64,000 bases of DNA, from positions 54,016,914 through 54,080,913 of the forward strand of contig NC_016132.3 of NCBI RefSeq assembly GCF_000005505.3, read 5' to 3'. A model generated the notes under the pieces. That model ran no database searches. It was given only the letters and a program-made list of their open reading frames with translations, and was not told the DNA's origin. The position numbers and the translations under genes are program-made. The stretch is from Brachypodium distachyon (taxonomy: Eukaryota > Streptophyta > Magnoliopsida > Poales > Poaceae). How positions within the stretch are numbered: position 1 is the first letter of the stretch; the number at the start of each line of letters is the position of its first letter. Positions 1 to 11,962 of this stretch are shown piece by piece.

Positions 1-825
1 AAAATTAGAGGTTTCCTTTGGCAAAACATATTAACATGAAATCCATATTTGAAAAACTTGTCGATAAAAATCTGAAGTGAAACCATTCACAATTTAGATG
101 ATCGGCTCAAAAATGAAAAGAACAAAAAATCCATCTCATATGGCTGTGTCAAGTGGGTCGCACTCCTGTACTAGCTCCCTATCTTTTTTTATATGCAAAA
201 ATCTTTTTTTTTTGGGACAAGGAAGGCATGCGAACGCATACACTAGATTGAATCTCGAAACTCAAAAATAGTAAATCTACAGAATATGTTGGTTTCCTAC
301 TCTTTTTTTTTAACTTCATTCAATACAGTGTAACATAGGCTTTCAGAACAAAAAAGTTGTTCAGCCTTGTGCAAAGAAATGAAACGGATGGCTATCCTTT
401 CAGCCCAAGGGCCTTGATGACTTGCTCGACGAACGATAATTGAGAATTTGAGATTGTATCACAAGGGAGGCCTTTTTTATTTTTGAGATGAATCACAAGG
501 GAGGCCTAGGACATGTGTTATGTGTAGCACTACTATGGGGCTAAAAGGCCGTATGTTTTGGGCTCACCCATAAGTTAAGTGGCAACAAAACAGTTAAACA
601 TCTGATAGGCTGCACCCTCTCAAAAATAAATAAATCTGATAGGCTGCACAATCTTTTCCTCAAAAACAAATCTGCACATGCGCTTGTGTACTTGGACTTG
701 TATTCGTGGTATATGCAGAAAATTTCGCATCAGCTGTTGTTAAGATATTTTTTCGAGAATGTTTAGATTCTCCATTTAGAAGTTTCTAGCAAAGCAAACC
801 TAAGAAACGCAACATATCTGAAGAG

Positions 826-1030
826 CTTCATGCGCTAGCCAACGCAACCAAAATACCGATGTGATGAAAGGTGATAGGCAATCCACTTATACTTCGCCGC
901 AATTTAATTGCGGCAGCTGGATCTCGAACTTGAGACCACTTGTCTCTGATACCATGAAGAACTTCATGCGCTAGTCAACGCAACCAAAAGACCGATCTAA
1001 TAGAAGAGACTAAACAATCCACTTATACTT
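826..1030 (-). repeat. Probable LTR-retrotransposon scrap (LTR end, PBS, repeated LTR-like segment)
   Basis: On the minus strand the text TGGTATCAGAG (complement near 943-955) is the usual methionine-initiator primer-binding site of plant copia elements, and it follows a segment ending in CA as an LTR should. The segment 'gcgctagYcaacgcaaccaaaa' with a tail 'caatccacttatactt' occurs twice, near 830-890 and 965-1030, on both sides of the PBS-like site. This is seen in the sequence; the element class is inferred. No gag or pol frame survives nearby. Confidence 0.35.
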
Positions 1031-1976
1031 TAACAATATCTACACGCCAATACGACTGCATGAAAGTTGAAAGATTTACGCACTGTCGCCAGCGGTACTG
1101 AGCTGTTTCATACCGTACCACTAGATGTATACAATTTGTTCCAAGGCGTTGGTAAAGCTTGTGAAGCAGAGTTTTTCTTCTTCTTTCTCTCTGGCGCCAC
1201 GGAAGCCTCTTCCATGTCTGAAACGCAGGGGCTTGAACGGCTGGTCGTACGGTCAATCCAAGCCAGTCCATCCATACACGCATGTCATTATGTCAATAAT
1301 GTCATTGAGTTCAGAATGTGCAATGCAGTTCATACCGAGCCCAGACATTGCAGCAGCCAAGCGTGCTACTCTCTAGTATCTTCGAATTAAGGCGACGGCG
1401 ACCCCCAGCCGCCGCCAGAGGCCACACTGCTAAAGTGGAGGAAAACGGTAGATGTAGATGTTAACGGCGGGGGACAGCAGCGGCGGCAGATACTTTGCAT
1501 TCACTGCAATGTGGCATTGTACGCTGTGTCCCCGACGCCACCGGCGGTGACGCAGGTGTGACGAGCTTATTACGTAGGTGAAATTTGAAATCAGCTTCAT
1601 TCAGCTTGATACTGGAAGCCCTTGCTTACCCCTCGATCTCGATCAATCACGTTTTTCTGTTCAGTCACGCTTTGGTGGTCCATGAGACCCAGTGATTTAT
1701 GAGTCATTCTGTTCCATAATTACACAGACCTTACGAGGGCTGATGGAAGCCAAGGCAAGATAGTGAACGGAAAGTCGCAAAAAAAGAGATAGTGAACAGA
1801 ACACCTTGCGCGTTCTTGTTATTTTGGGTCCGATATGTACATGCACCGATCATTGGGCGCAACACGCAACAACAGGAAGAAGTTGGGTTCCTTGAACGAC
1901 CCCAAGAGCAAAATTCCAAACAGCAAATGACCACCGAAATTTCCAAGACTCGCATTTCTAGGCCAATCACCAACAA

Positions 1977-1998
1977 CCCCCCCCCCCCCCCCCCCCCC
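1977..1998. repeat. Poly-C/poly-G homopolymer, 22 bases
   Basis: An uninterrupted run of C followed after 'at' by two further short C runs. Such runs are length-unstable and error-prone in sequencing, so the true length is uncertain. Confidence 0.9.
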
Positions 1999-2185
1999 AT
2001 CCCCCACCCCAGCTTCTGTGCTGTGCCCATCCTTCAGTCATTGGTGGACACGGCTCGAGACAGCATGAGCTCACCCATCGGCGACCACACCCGGAGAGGG
2101 TGCCGTCACTGACAGCGGGTACCACCAAACAGGTGTCCTCCCTCTTCCCGCCACAACCTAACTTACCGGCAGCCGGGCCCAGTGC

Positions 2186-3013
2186 TCAGTTCTCATGGCT
2201 CTCGTGCTTCTCTTCCCCCTCCTGCGCCTCGCCGGGGGACGCCGCCGCCGCTGCAGCTGCTAGTGCCTCCTGTCCCCATGTCGCGGCTCTTCTCCCGGAT
2301 TTGAACTTCCGCATACCAGCGATACTTGGTTCCTCGTCCTCCTCACCGTAATCGTCATCATCCGAGGCCATCTTCCTGCCCGGACCGCCTATTCCCCTGC
2401 AAGCACAGCCGCCGCCGCCGCCGCCGCCGCCGCCGCACCGGAACACGGCGACCACCCCGCGCCACCACCTCCGGCGCCGGCGCCGCCCGCACCTCTCCCT
2501 GTCGGACAGCACCTTCCCAATGCAGGACACCTTGGGCGACCGCGGCTCTTCTTCCTCGCCGCCCGAGCGCTTGTCGGGCAAGATCCGGCCCTGCGAGGGC
2601 TGGCGGCGGGTGAAGGACGGGCGGCGGATCTTGGCGGGCAGGCCAAAGAAGGTTGTGGTGGCGCCCGCCGCGGCCGGGGCGCGCGCGCCCGCGATGCGCG
2701 TGGAGTTGGAGCGCGACTTGAGCGGGACGGGGTTGGAGGCGCCGCCGCCCGCCGCCGCCGACTTGGGGTTGGTGCTCCCCTTGGTGGAGTCGTCCCGCTC
2801 GTATATCGGGTTCAGCTCCGAGAAAGCCGCCTCGTCGCTGCTGCCGATGCGGATCGTTATTGACTCAGGCGGGAAGTCTGGGTCCGGCAATGGCGGCGGC
2901 GGCGGGGGCGGCGAAGCGTCGCCGGCGATGACCGTCTCGCACGACACCTTCCTGTCCCCGGCGCCCGCGCCCGCCGCGCCGCACACCAGGCTCTCCAGGT
3001 CGACCTGAGGCAT
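2186..3013 (-). CDS. Syringolide-induced protein 14-1-1-like, single exon
   Basis: Predicted 275-residue protein of a plant-specific family named after a soybean elicitor-induced transcript; its biochemical role is not known. The start chosen is the ATG giving MPQVDLESLVCG, because this N-terminal motif followed by DRKVSCETV is typical of the family; an upstream in-frame ATG at 3130 adds 39 residues of unlike composition. Further family-like features are a Pro/Gly-rich linker, a basic Ser/Arg-rich middle and the motif SPKVSCIGKVLSD, followed by a Gly and Arg-rich stretch (RRRRR, then nine Gly), an acidic patch (DDDDYGEEDEE) and the closing MRKFKSGRR segment. No introns, transmembrane segments or signal peptide are evident. 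Family assignment rests on motif recognition and the length fits; the exact function is unassigned. Confidence 0.75.
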   Translation of the reverse strand: MPQVDLESLVCGAAGAGAGDRKVSCETVIAGDASPPPPPPPLPDPDFPPESITIRIGSSDEAAFSELNPIYERDDSTKGSTNPKSAAAGGGASNPVPLKSRSNSTRIAGARAPAAAGATTTFFGLPAKIRRPSFTRRQPSQGRILPDKRSGGEEEEPRSPKVSCIGKVLSDRERCGRRRRRRWWRGVVAVFRCGGGGGGGGGCACRGIGGPGRKMASDDDDYGEEDEEPSIAGMRKFKSGRRAATWGQEALAAAAAAASPGEAQEGEEKHESHEN

Positions 3014-3296
3014 TGCGCGGCTACCACTGCCACGAGACGAGCACCCAGCAGTAGCAGTACAGAGTAGAGCGAGAGGCCAATTGGTATCTAGGAACAGGGA
3101 GAGTGAGGGAGAAGTGGATGTGGATACCACGGCACCAGACGCTTCCTCCCCTTAAAAATTCGGAGATGGATGGAGGAGAGACGAGGTCCAAAGAGGACGC
3201 ATCGGCGGGGTTCAGAGACCGTCAAATAATGATAACCGGAAAATGCCACCACTGAAATGAAACGAACTCCCAGAACGGATCTCGAGTACTCGGACA

Positions 3297-3306
3297 AATA
3301 TATATT
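3297..3306 (-). promoter_or_regulatory. Possible TATA box of the 14-1-1-like gene
   Basis: Reads taatatatat on the minus strand, about 285 bases before the chosen ATG. Position and sequence fit a plant TATA box with a longish 5' UTR; no transcript evidence. Confidence 0.35.
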
Positions 3307-4454
3307 AGTACCATTGACAGGCTGAAGATCACTGCAAAATCTCCATGGATTTTGTTTTATTTCCTCAGCTAATTAGGCATACAGTTGTGCAGGGAATGGT
3401 TTACGTGGGAAATGGCTAAGACAGGAGTGAGTGAGCACAGCGATTTTCCGCCGATCTGGAGCCCTCCGACAAGGCTCATTTTCTCCCGTGGCCCTCCCAA
3501 TTAATAAGCTTTACTCTTTTCATTTCAGAGTGGAAAGGCCACTGATCCCCCTCAGACCGATCTGTCTTTTAGTTATGCAGCAGGACTGCAGAGGTGACCA
3601 CCAATGGCACCAAAATATGGTGATTCCCAGTGGTTCAAAATTTCGAAAATAAAGAACAGTTGGGCCTGCGGGATCAGCCTGTAGGCAACGGTTTTTCAGT
3701 TTTTAAAAAAGTAATTCACCTCTGACGATGTCAAGCTCAGAGTAGGGTACATTGATCAGTTACCACATGAAAAAAGTACTAGCTAGGATGAAGCTCTGCA
3801 AAAACAAGCATTGTCTGTTGTTGATTTACTGAGACTAAAAGTACGATTTGGGAGGGTAAATTTGCAGTGAATGATCTCATCAACAGAAATGAGACATGGG
3901 GCTTGGTAAGGGGAATCAAGGCCAGTTCTGGGCACAAGGTGCACTGCTCGGCGATCACATGGCCATGTCGGGCTGGGGTAGCAGAAGGCATCAGGCGGGG
4001 CACCTAACCTAATCTGTACTATTCTGTTGCCATGACTGTGATTCAGCTCCAGACAGCGGCAAAGTTAATGAGCTGTGCAAGGACCATTGCTTGCTTAGCC
4101 CCTAAACATGCAGATTTTGCTCGTGCTGCGAGCTAACCAGATAGGAGCCCAAAGGAACTCCTGCCTGAACTGATAGATGCAGAACTTGACCTTGCGAATC
4201 CTAAAGAATGGTAGGAAAGAGAGACCCTAGGCACCTATCAGCTACTGATTGATTGCTAAGCAGAAAGTGGTTTATACCAGTCATACACATTAAAAAATGG
4301 AGTACTGACATAGTCCGAGTAGCTATTTGTTTTGCAAGCCACAAAATTTCTGAAATGGGGAGACAGCAGGAGCACGTATTTACATTTTCCTGTCAAAAGA
4401 AACCAATCTGCATCTTCATTCCAAGCAAGTCCAACCTTGGTCAACAGCCCCACA

Positions 4455-4755
4455 ACCTCCCATGGGGTCGAAATAATTGTGCTCCCATCACAGATGCACG
4501 TTAACAAAACAGTGACGAATGGGAAACAAAGTTAAGATCAAGTACCAGATATGATAAACTAAATGAGTGGAACACAACAAAATCTAATATGGGGACGCGC
4601 AAGAGGATACAATTTCCCTCGAAAACAGAATGAACCGCTATCTCACAAGCTCCCGCAGGGTCCAAACTTTTGTACTCCCATCACCAGTTCGCATTGTCAA
4701 ACAGTGGCGAATGGGACGAGAGACCAAACTAAGATCAAGTGTCATATATTGATGC
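4455..4755. repeat. Diverged direct duplication, two copies of about 105 bp
   Basis: The blocks 'gtgctcccatcacagatgcacgt' / 'gtactcccatcaccagttcgcat', 'acagtgacgaatggga' / 'acagtggcgaatggga' and 'taagatcaagt' appear in the same order twice, first near 4478-4545 and again near 4672-4745. Divergence suggests an old tandem duplication. No coding potential seen. Confidence 0.6.
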
Positions 4756-4906
4756 ATTGACAAGAAATCCTAGCTGAGTGGGCCTCCAATGCAATCAATT
4801 TGTTGAGCCCACAAAACCTCCTGAGCGTTTCCTGTATAGCTAGTGGACAACTAGATACCCAGTTAAACTTTGTGAATAAGAACTAAAAGGTGCACCTTAT
4901 ATCATA

Positions 4907-4985
4907 GTATGGTTTATGAAGGATGTCAAAGGTGAATACAGGACATGGTATGGTTTATGAAGGATGTCAAAGGTGAATACAGGAC
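4907..4985. repeat. Tandem duplication, 41-bp period
   Basis: The 38-base block beginning gtatggtttatgaagg and ending aatacaggac occurs at 4907-4944 and 4948-4985 with no mismatch, separated by three bases. The identity points to a recent duplication or slippage event. Confidence 0.9.
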
Positions 4986-6018
4986 TACTGGATTTTTTAT
5001 TGTCCAATGATGGGCTTGTACAGACAAATTTAAGCCTTTCAAGCACCACACTGATAACAGTGGCAACTGGCAACCATTTTACAATGCATAGAACAAATAT
5101 TAGTATGCAACACAAGGTGATAGAAAAAAAATGTACACGTTAAACTGCTACTTCAGTCACACAAAATAGTGGCATTCTAGATATCAACACAAGACTCCAA
5201 ATGAAACTGACCAATAACTTCTATTGATATACATTTTTAAAATCCAATATAACTAAAATTTCAGCGAAGTACTTTTAGAGACATATCTACACAACATCAT
5301 TTTGATGTGCCTTAGAGGCTGGTTGGTAGCGTTATAGCTGGATCAGGAATTTGGGAGGAATAAAGCTAAGGATGCTAAGGTAATGGAAGTTTGATACTGG
5401 ATTATGTCAGGCATAACAATGAAGCTGAACTGAGGACTCTGCCATCATCCTTGAAGGTTTAGAATAGACAATCTTATGTCGAGGGATCAAGAAATCACGC
5501 TTTCTGTAATTTCCTGAGAGGACCATAATTGCTCGCTTACACAAATTAGCGTTATGCTGAAGAGTAAGGACAATTTTAGCTGTACAGCATATTCGTTCAG
5601 ATTTCTCTATCAAACTCTACACAACAGTGCATAAGGTCATATAGTAGTCCAACAATGATGGTTTAACAAGATACAGCAAAGAAGGACAAGGAAACCTCAA
5701 ATCTGTTTAGGCCAGCCGTGAGAAACGCAAAAATGCAATGTGGAATGTGTAGAAAAAAGGTAGTGCTGGTATAACAGAAAAAAAGAGAGGCGAGCCATCA
5801 TCGATTCATGGGAGTGATCAACATACACGAATCACAACAATGTAATCTTCTCCACAATGATCTTGAGTATGAACACATAATTGGAAACTTAGTGTCCTAA
5901 CTTCCTCTATTTCTTCCGGTCCAGGAGCACAATAAACATCAAAACTACCACGAGCTCGAACGATGCAGGAATTGTTCAAACTTTTCAGGTTAAGAAGTTG
6001 TCTATGGAAGCTTACTCT

Positions 6019-6381
6019 TCACGGGGCGGCGGCGGGCTTGCCGGACCCAGTCGGCGGCGGCGGCGGCGGCTGCAGGGGAGGGGTTGGGGTAGGAGTGGAA
6101 GCGGCCTGCGACTCCTCGGCAGCGGCGAGCTGGCGGAGGCGTCCCTGGAGGACGCGGACGCGGTCCTCGGTGCGGCGGAGCTTGCGCCATCGCCAGGTTA
6201 GGTAGGCACCCAGGCCACCGTAGACGAGGATGTAGGAGCCCCAGACGTACGGGTAGGTTTCCGCATGCTCCTTCGTCTTCCTCCACTGCTCCTCCAGCTT
6301 CGCGATCACGCTACCTCCAGCCCCCGCGGACACCGGCTGCTGCGGCGGCGGCGCGTCCTCGCCGTCCCCGGGAGTCGCCAT
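6019..6381 (-). CDS. Small single-pass membrane protein with Pro-rich tail, function unknown
   Basis: Predicted 120 residues, one exon. The order is an acidic and Pro-rich N-terminus, an amphipathic segment (about 24-42), one hydrophobic segment (about 45-63, YVWGSYILVYGGLGAYL), a basic stop-transfer (WRWRKLRR), a short possible coiled coil (about 70-92) and a Pro/Thr-rich tail. Topology suggests a tail-facing coiled coil at an organelle or ER membrane, but no family was recognised. GC-rich codon use matches the other grass first exons in the window. The start is the first ATG (6381); a stop TGA closes the frame after PAAAP. Further 3' exons cannot be excluded but no donor is needed. Confidence 0.6.
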   Translation of the reverse strand: MATPGDGEDAPPPQQPVSAGAGGSVIAKLEEQWRKTKEHAETYPYVWGSYILVYGGLGAYLTWRWRKLRRTEDRVRVLQGRLRQLAAAEESQAASTPTPTPPLQPPPPPPTGSGKPAAAP

Positions 6382-6819
6382 AGATGCTCCGCTACTTCTT
6401 CTTCGCCTTGGTCTTAGGGCATCTGGGGAATGGCCAAGCTAGCCTATCAATTCGGCCCATGGTAGTAATTGTTTGGACCCGATGTCTGTGTGGTTCTGCA
6501 TATGGGCTACTTGGCGGGCTTGAAACTTCTCCCAACGTTTGTGGGCTAAAATACGCAAAAGGAAAGAAACATCGCATTGTTGATTTGTTTCTGCGGAACT
6601 AGGCGGGTAACGATTTTTATGGAGTCTTTTTTGCTTCAGTCTCGGTTTTGGAGCTTGCACTTCTGTTGTACAAAGGCCGTTTTTAGCTCGGATAATCTTC
6701 ACCTTATCCAGATTCTTAAGGGGGGGAGGTTCAGAATTATGGCCCAGGTGCTGCTGTTATTGATGATTGCTTTCAGCTGATTCCTGAATTCATCAAGATT
6801 TATTTTGAGTATTGCCTTA

Positions 6820-6936
6820 TACGACCTCCGATCCATATTATTTGTCAAAATATTACATGTATCTAGACATTTTTTAGACATAGATACATTCATATTTGGA
6901 CAAATTTGAGACAATTAATATGAATCGGAGGGGGTA
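6820..6936. mobile_element. Stowaway (Tc1/mariner) MITE
   Basis: Bounded by TA and imperfect TIRs (acgacctccgatcc at left, ggatcgg-type complement cggaggggg at right). The core carries acatgtatctagac and agatacattcatatttgg, shared with other copies in this window. The first TIR base triplet is mutated, so it is an old copy. Confidence 0.8.
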
Positions 6937-7563
6937 GATGTTAACGGTGTTGCACATGAACTCGCGCAGCTTGCGAAGAGGACCCCTGCTTCCTCTTGGT
7001 TTGATATTCCACCACTTGCATTGTACCACTTCTAAATACCACATTGGCTTTTTTTTGTGCGAACGAATTAAGAAATAAAGAGGTATTTTGCTGTAAAAAA
7101 AGTGTTTGTTCTTAGATCAAATATGTGCTCGCATCATAGATTCATGGTGACCCCGTGCGACATAGCCAATTGTTAGAGTGCGCCGTTTTGCGAAAAAAGA
7201 CCACACGGTGTGTTTTAATTGGGACTATTATCCTTTCGGAATTCCTTAATTTCCATCTCGAAGTATTGTTCGATTTATCTCTATTAGACTTTCTACTAGG
7301 TCCTTTTTCTAAGATGGCAATGAAGTACTCACAACTCTGTATATGTATTTGTATCCGAATATCTTATATAATCAAGGATTCAAGGATCTATGTATATGTA
7401 CTTCTAAGGGAATATCTTGTGCATCTCTTTTATTTTTCAATCTTTAAACCTGAGTCATTTACTCGTTTAGAATCTGGACTCACAATGAGTGACAATGGAG
7501 ATTATTGAGTCTATGTGAATGAATGTGGTGACTTTCGTCCTTTTGTTTTAATCACAGAGAAAG

Positions 7564-7948
7564 TATATTTTCCGTCCCCAAACTTGTCGAAAAGTACCAA
7601 ATGGTTCCTTAACTTTTTTCCTCAATTTTCAAAACCGACCTCCCATGCGAAATGGAACTAGTGCTTTCATGTCATGGTTTTGGCTTCTAAATACCACATT
7701 AGCTTATGTATTTTCTGTTTTATTTTGTGTGGGAACAAATTGACTCGAGGGATAAAATGAAAAGTGATGCCAATTTAGCGGGCTAACACGACAATTCTGG
7801 GCCAAAACTCTGATATGATGGCACTAAAATACTGCTTCGGAACGGCAAGCGACCATTGATGTCCGGTTTCAATAGTAGGGATGAAACGTATAGAGAGAAA
7901 ATTGAGGGACCATTTATGTACTTTTCGACAAGTTGAAGGAAAATATAC
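7564..7948. mobile_element. Non-autonomous TIR element, about 385 bp
   Basis: The left end 'ttttccgtccccaaacttgtcgaaaagtacc' and the right end 'acttttcgacaagttgaaggaaaata' are reverse complements over about 35 bases with few mismatches. The interior is non-coding. An internal phrase 'cttctaaataccacatt' recurs at 7029-7045, so a fragment of a related copy may lie there. Superfamily not assigned because no clear target duplication was found. Confidence 0.6.
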
Positions 7949-9786
7949 AATTCTTTTAATTTTATGATACATTGATTACCTATGGTTTCATACTTATTTC
8001 AAATTTGAAAACACCGAAGGTGAAACAATATGCTGATCCAAACAACCTCTTAAAATGTTTGAAGCGCGTGATATTTTTGCTTGAGAACTGGGTACGAACT
8101 GCTCCGGGGTTTTTTATTTAAAAAATCTTTGTTTGAAACAAGCTCAAAGATTTACCTTCATTTAGAAAAATAGCTCAAAGATCCTTTTTGTTGATCAGAA
8201 GAAGGAGAAGGAGAACTCCTTCGTTTGTTACTACTTCCTCGGTACATAGCTTCCGGTTCATTTTCATGCCGGCACGGCATGACGTGACTGCCACCTTCTT
8301 GAGGGATTAACGGGCACAATAGAAATAGCCGTGGACCAACTCTACATCCGTGAGCCACGGTAATCGAGCTTGTTGAGCTCGACTTAATTACGATTATCTG
8401 GTTTGTGCTGTGCAGTGCCAGTGCTCCACGAGGAGGGCACGTTGGAGGTCGTGCCGCAGCCGGAACATGCATGTGAGATGTGTGGGCGAACGGCGCGAGC
8501 CGGGTCAGAGAAATTTATCAGGCGCCGTGGAGGTCCGGCACGGAGAATGCCCAGTGGCCACTTTTCACAGCGCCGGCCGCGTCACTGGGATCCAAGGAGG
8601 CCTGAACTCGTCCAATCACTGGCCGTCGTCGGAGCGGCAAACATGTTGACACTCCACCAGCCGAACGTTGAATCGATCAGCCGCGATGGGGAGTTTTTTC
8701 TTGCTACTTCTACACGCGGTTACGTGCATTCGGACATGGTATCCAGTCCCGTGTACCAACGCGTGAGGCTCTTTACCATTGCGCCCCAACCAAACATATA
8801 AAATTTTGAAAAAACGTCGGGTACATTGACATCGCCACAAATGTGTCTAGAGTGACACAAAATTTTATACGAAGGGTGCTTTGGTCTCCAACACGGAAGT
8901 GTACCGAGAGGCCACAACATCAAACCTAGTTGTCTGCTTTCTAGCCCTCCTGTGGCACCTGTCCACACTCTATTCCTCAAACCGTAAAATAAAGGAGTAC
9001 ATTCTACAATCTGACCATTAAAGAATATGATTAACACATGTACCGTTTCTTGATTGGAAAATAGTTATGTACCATTTCCTTGATTGGTCGATTGAAAATC
9101 GGTTATGTACCATTTCTAGATTGGAAATAAGTTCTTCGTCATGAAAGTTGCTTCATCCCTCTGGTGAAAGGAGGAGCTTGAGATCGCAAATGCGAATTTT
9201 AGAAAAAGTTGTAAACCTTTAAACTATACTCTAAACTTGCCAGTTAAAAAATCACCTCACATCTCTCCCCTCCGAGGGGTCTACCATATAGGCTTAAACG
9301 GTAGTTTACTCAGGGCAAAGAGGTGAGCTTGTGGGTCGTTCGGATTTCATTGCCGAGGTACAAAATATACGGAAGAAGGGTTAAGGATCTGATAATGATA
9401 GATATAATTTTTCCCTTTTATTTTTTTTATAATTGTATTGTTCTCCCACAGTTCATGCATGAGATAACAATGTTTCATATCCTTCGTGTTGTCTTACACT
9501 CTAAGATGCACACTGACAACAATTAACTTTGCCGTTTTCGTCTAACTAAAATATGAACCACAGGGGTGTCCTTTTGGCAAATTTAGTGACACCTTTCCTG
9601 TACATCGATAGCCAGGCTTTGAAGCATCCGGAGTACTACTACTAGTACTTCACTGCTAATTAACCCAACCGAAAAATCCGTGCCGCGGGGCTACTGCCTA
9701 CTGGCAGCTTGCTTTGGCCTGTACTGCCTTGGCTTCATCGGGAGGCAATGCAATTAGATGGTAAACTAAACGGACAATATTTCTAG

Positions 9787-10290
9787 AGTGAAATACACGA
9801 GTCCAGGAACTCGATAAAGATAAACACTTTAGTCTACGAATTCTAAAAATGCGCACCTAAACTCTTAAACTGGAACTAGTGTGTCACTTTAGTCAAAAAA
9901 CGGTTCGGTGAGCATTAAACACGTCACGTGGTCACCACGTCGGCTTCAGCGACCCCTTCACCGGCGTCCTCTCGTCAAATTGAGCGTTGTGGACTTATAG
10001 CAATCTTAGACGAGGCGGTGGCGTGGTTCTCATGCCCTAGGATCCCCGTCTGGACGTGGCCGCCTTGCCCCTCGCGGGCAGTTTGGGCATGGTGATTTTA
10101 CAAAAAATATCCCGAGAAAACTGAGTAGCAGCCCGCTGTCCTGACCGAAGCCGATGTGGTGGCCACGTGGCGTTTTTGGATTTAAATGACACAGTAGTCC
10201 TAGTTTAAGGTTTAAGTGTGTGTTTTCCGAATTCGTGGACTAAAATGTTTATTTTTACCGAGTTCATGGACTAGTGGTGTATTTTACTCG
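9787..10290. mobile_element. Mutator-type non-autonomous element with 9-bp target duplication
   Basis: Flanked by identical 9-mers tatttctag at 9778-9786 and 10291-10299. Terminal regions are inverted over about 100 bases: left 'gtgaaatacacgagtcca...aaacactttagtc', right the complement of 'gactaaaatgttt...tccatggactagtggtgtatttta'. A 9-bp target duplication with long TIRs is the hallmark of Mutator-like elements (established knowledge). The interior of about 300 bp is GC-rich and has no transposase. Confidence 0.8.
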
Positions 10291-11206
10291 TATTTCTAGA
10301 TGCCGATCCCGGAACCATCCAATTCCAACAACCAGAGAGTATCTCATATAAAAAAGGCACTGAAAAAAATTGTTGCTCGCACAGGATTACCTTAACCCTT
10401 TTGTTTTGGCAGAGATTTTCAGACGTGGTTTTTTTTTTAGAAATTTCAAACGTGGTGTTACATACACGTAAGTCGGAAGGAGTGAGTATTATATACTGGG
10501 AGTACTTTTCTTCGTGTTACCTGCCACTATGGAGTTCTACTTGCCACAGATAATCTCCTGGGGCGTTTGCCAAAGAGCATATAAAGTAGCGATTTGAAGG
10601 TAAGCAGTTCTTGTCGTGCAATTCTAGGGCAATTGATACCTTTGGTTAATTACGATCACCGGGAGTGATTTGCTCCTCTCTTTAATAGCTGAAATTGTTG
10701 CCTAATGATTAGGACCAGCAGTACCACTCACAAAACGAAAACACATAACGACAGATTCTAAAAAAACGATAATGTCTTCCCGTACGACCCGTTTCGAAAG
10801 AAAAATGTCTTCCCGTACTACAGTGATAGGATACAGTTATTCTTTCCCTTTTCCTCTCAAAATCACATCAGGTTTCGTATGCACTCAGGGGCCAGTCAAA
10901 GAAAATAAACCGTCCAGGTCACTCTTCAAAAATTTACTGACGTCATTGCATATTTTGTCTATTCCTAAAGAAAATTAGTAACAAAAAAAACACTAACGTC
11001 AGTTGACACCAATCATTACATGCAGCTCCGCTCCCGTATGCACTGGTTGTGACAATGCCAAAAAATTGCGAGTATACTTTCTTCTCCAAAGAACCCCTAT
11101 ACTTTCGTATCACTCGGAATTGCTATCTCGAAACACAAAAAAGCAGTCTATGACATGCTTTCAAAATTTTGGTTAAGAATAAATAACTACCAAAGGTCAA
11201 CTATCT

Positions 11207-11284
11207 GCTCCCTCCGTCTCGGGTTTGCATAAGAATATATACAAATTCACGTCAGTTAATTCGGAAATCGGGACAGTGGGAGTA
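11207..11284. mobile_element. Internally deleted Stowaway-like MITE
   Basis: Begins ctccctccgtctcgg and ends cgggacagtgggagta, a recognisable inverted pair, with only about 45 bases between them. Likely a deletion derivative. Confidence 0.6.
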
Positions 11285-11460
11285 TAAGCAATCAAAGCAA
11301 ACACTACTCTTTCGGCTCCCTACCTTTGCATAAGAATCTATACAAATACCAGATTGAGAGCCTGAAAACAATGTATTTCTGTAAGAAAAATGTATTACTA
11401 GCATTACGTTTTAGCTGCACGTATCATACAACCATCTTCAGTTTGGAGAGATCCCCGAGG

Positions 11461-11962
11461 AAATTACACTACGGGTCCATTAACTTGGCAGCGATGTTCA
11501 GTTTCATCCATTAACTTGAAAACTCCTCAAATGACGCACTAAACTTGACATCTTTGCTCGTTTTAGTCCAAATGGTCCGATTCGGACGAAATTCGGTCAT
11601 GATATCATGTGACGTGGATCTGGCCGTTCAAGTAGCCGCCGCCGAACCCATCGACGGAGCCATTCGCATGGACGCCGCGTATGCCGGCCCGAAGTGGGTT
11701 CACCGGCGAGGGCTGCGTCTGCCCATTCTAGAGGTTCGAGGGGGTTAAACAGAAAAGGTCCATGACAAAAAATTGTGAAAAGCCCCCTCACACGTCCGGC
11801 CAGGTCCACGACACATGTCAGCGTGGCCGAATTTCACCTGATTTTGGCCATTTTGACTAAAATGAACAAACCTGCCAAGTTCAATGAGTTATTTGAACAG
11901 TTTTCAAGTTAATGGATGAAACTGAACATCGCTGCCAAGTTCATGGACCTGCAATGTAATTT
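11461..11962. mobile_element. Long-TIR element, about 500 bp
   Basis: The left end (aaattacactacgggtcca, then taacttggcagcgatgttc and cagtttcatccattaac) is inverted at the right end with about 90 percent match over roughly 65 bases. The interior is GC-rich, without a transposase, and resembles the 9787 element in style (inner 'gtccaaatggtcc' and 'gacgtgg' phrases). Probably a Mutator-type MITE; no clear target duplication could be read. Confidence 0.65.

Larger units (their letters stand above)
1..2185. other. Intergenic region, no convincing gene
   Basis: No reading frame here has protein-like composition or a recognisable domain. The stretch is AT-rich up to about 1.0 kb, then mixed. It holds a probable LTR-retrotransposon scrap (about 826-1030) and a 22-base C run at 1977-1998. 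The last few hundred bases are the 3' flank of the minus-strand gene that ends at 2186. Confidence 0.6.
3131..6018. other. Intergenic region with local duplications
   Basis: No convincing gene. The promoter of the minus-strand gene at 2186-3013 occupies the left end, and the 3' flank of the minus-strand gene at 6019 occupies the right end. Between them lie a diverged direct duplication (about 4455-4560 and 4640-4750) and a near-perfect tandem duplication at 4907-4985. Confidence 0.6.

Noticed and set aside
2100..3008. Plus-strand frames opposite the 14-1-1-like gene
   Set aside because: GC-rich shadows; the minus frame shows the conserved motifs at both ends.
7155..7508. AT-rich frame that looked like inserted plastid or mitochondrial DNA
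   Set aside because: I could not match it to any organelle gene; a search against organelle genomes would decide.
8403..8801. 132-codon plus-strand frame
   Set aside because: No domain, random composition, overlaps other frames of similar length.
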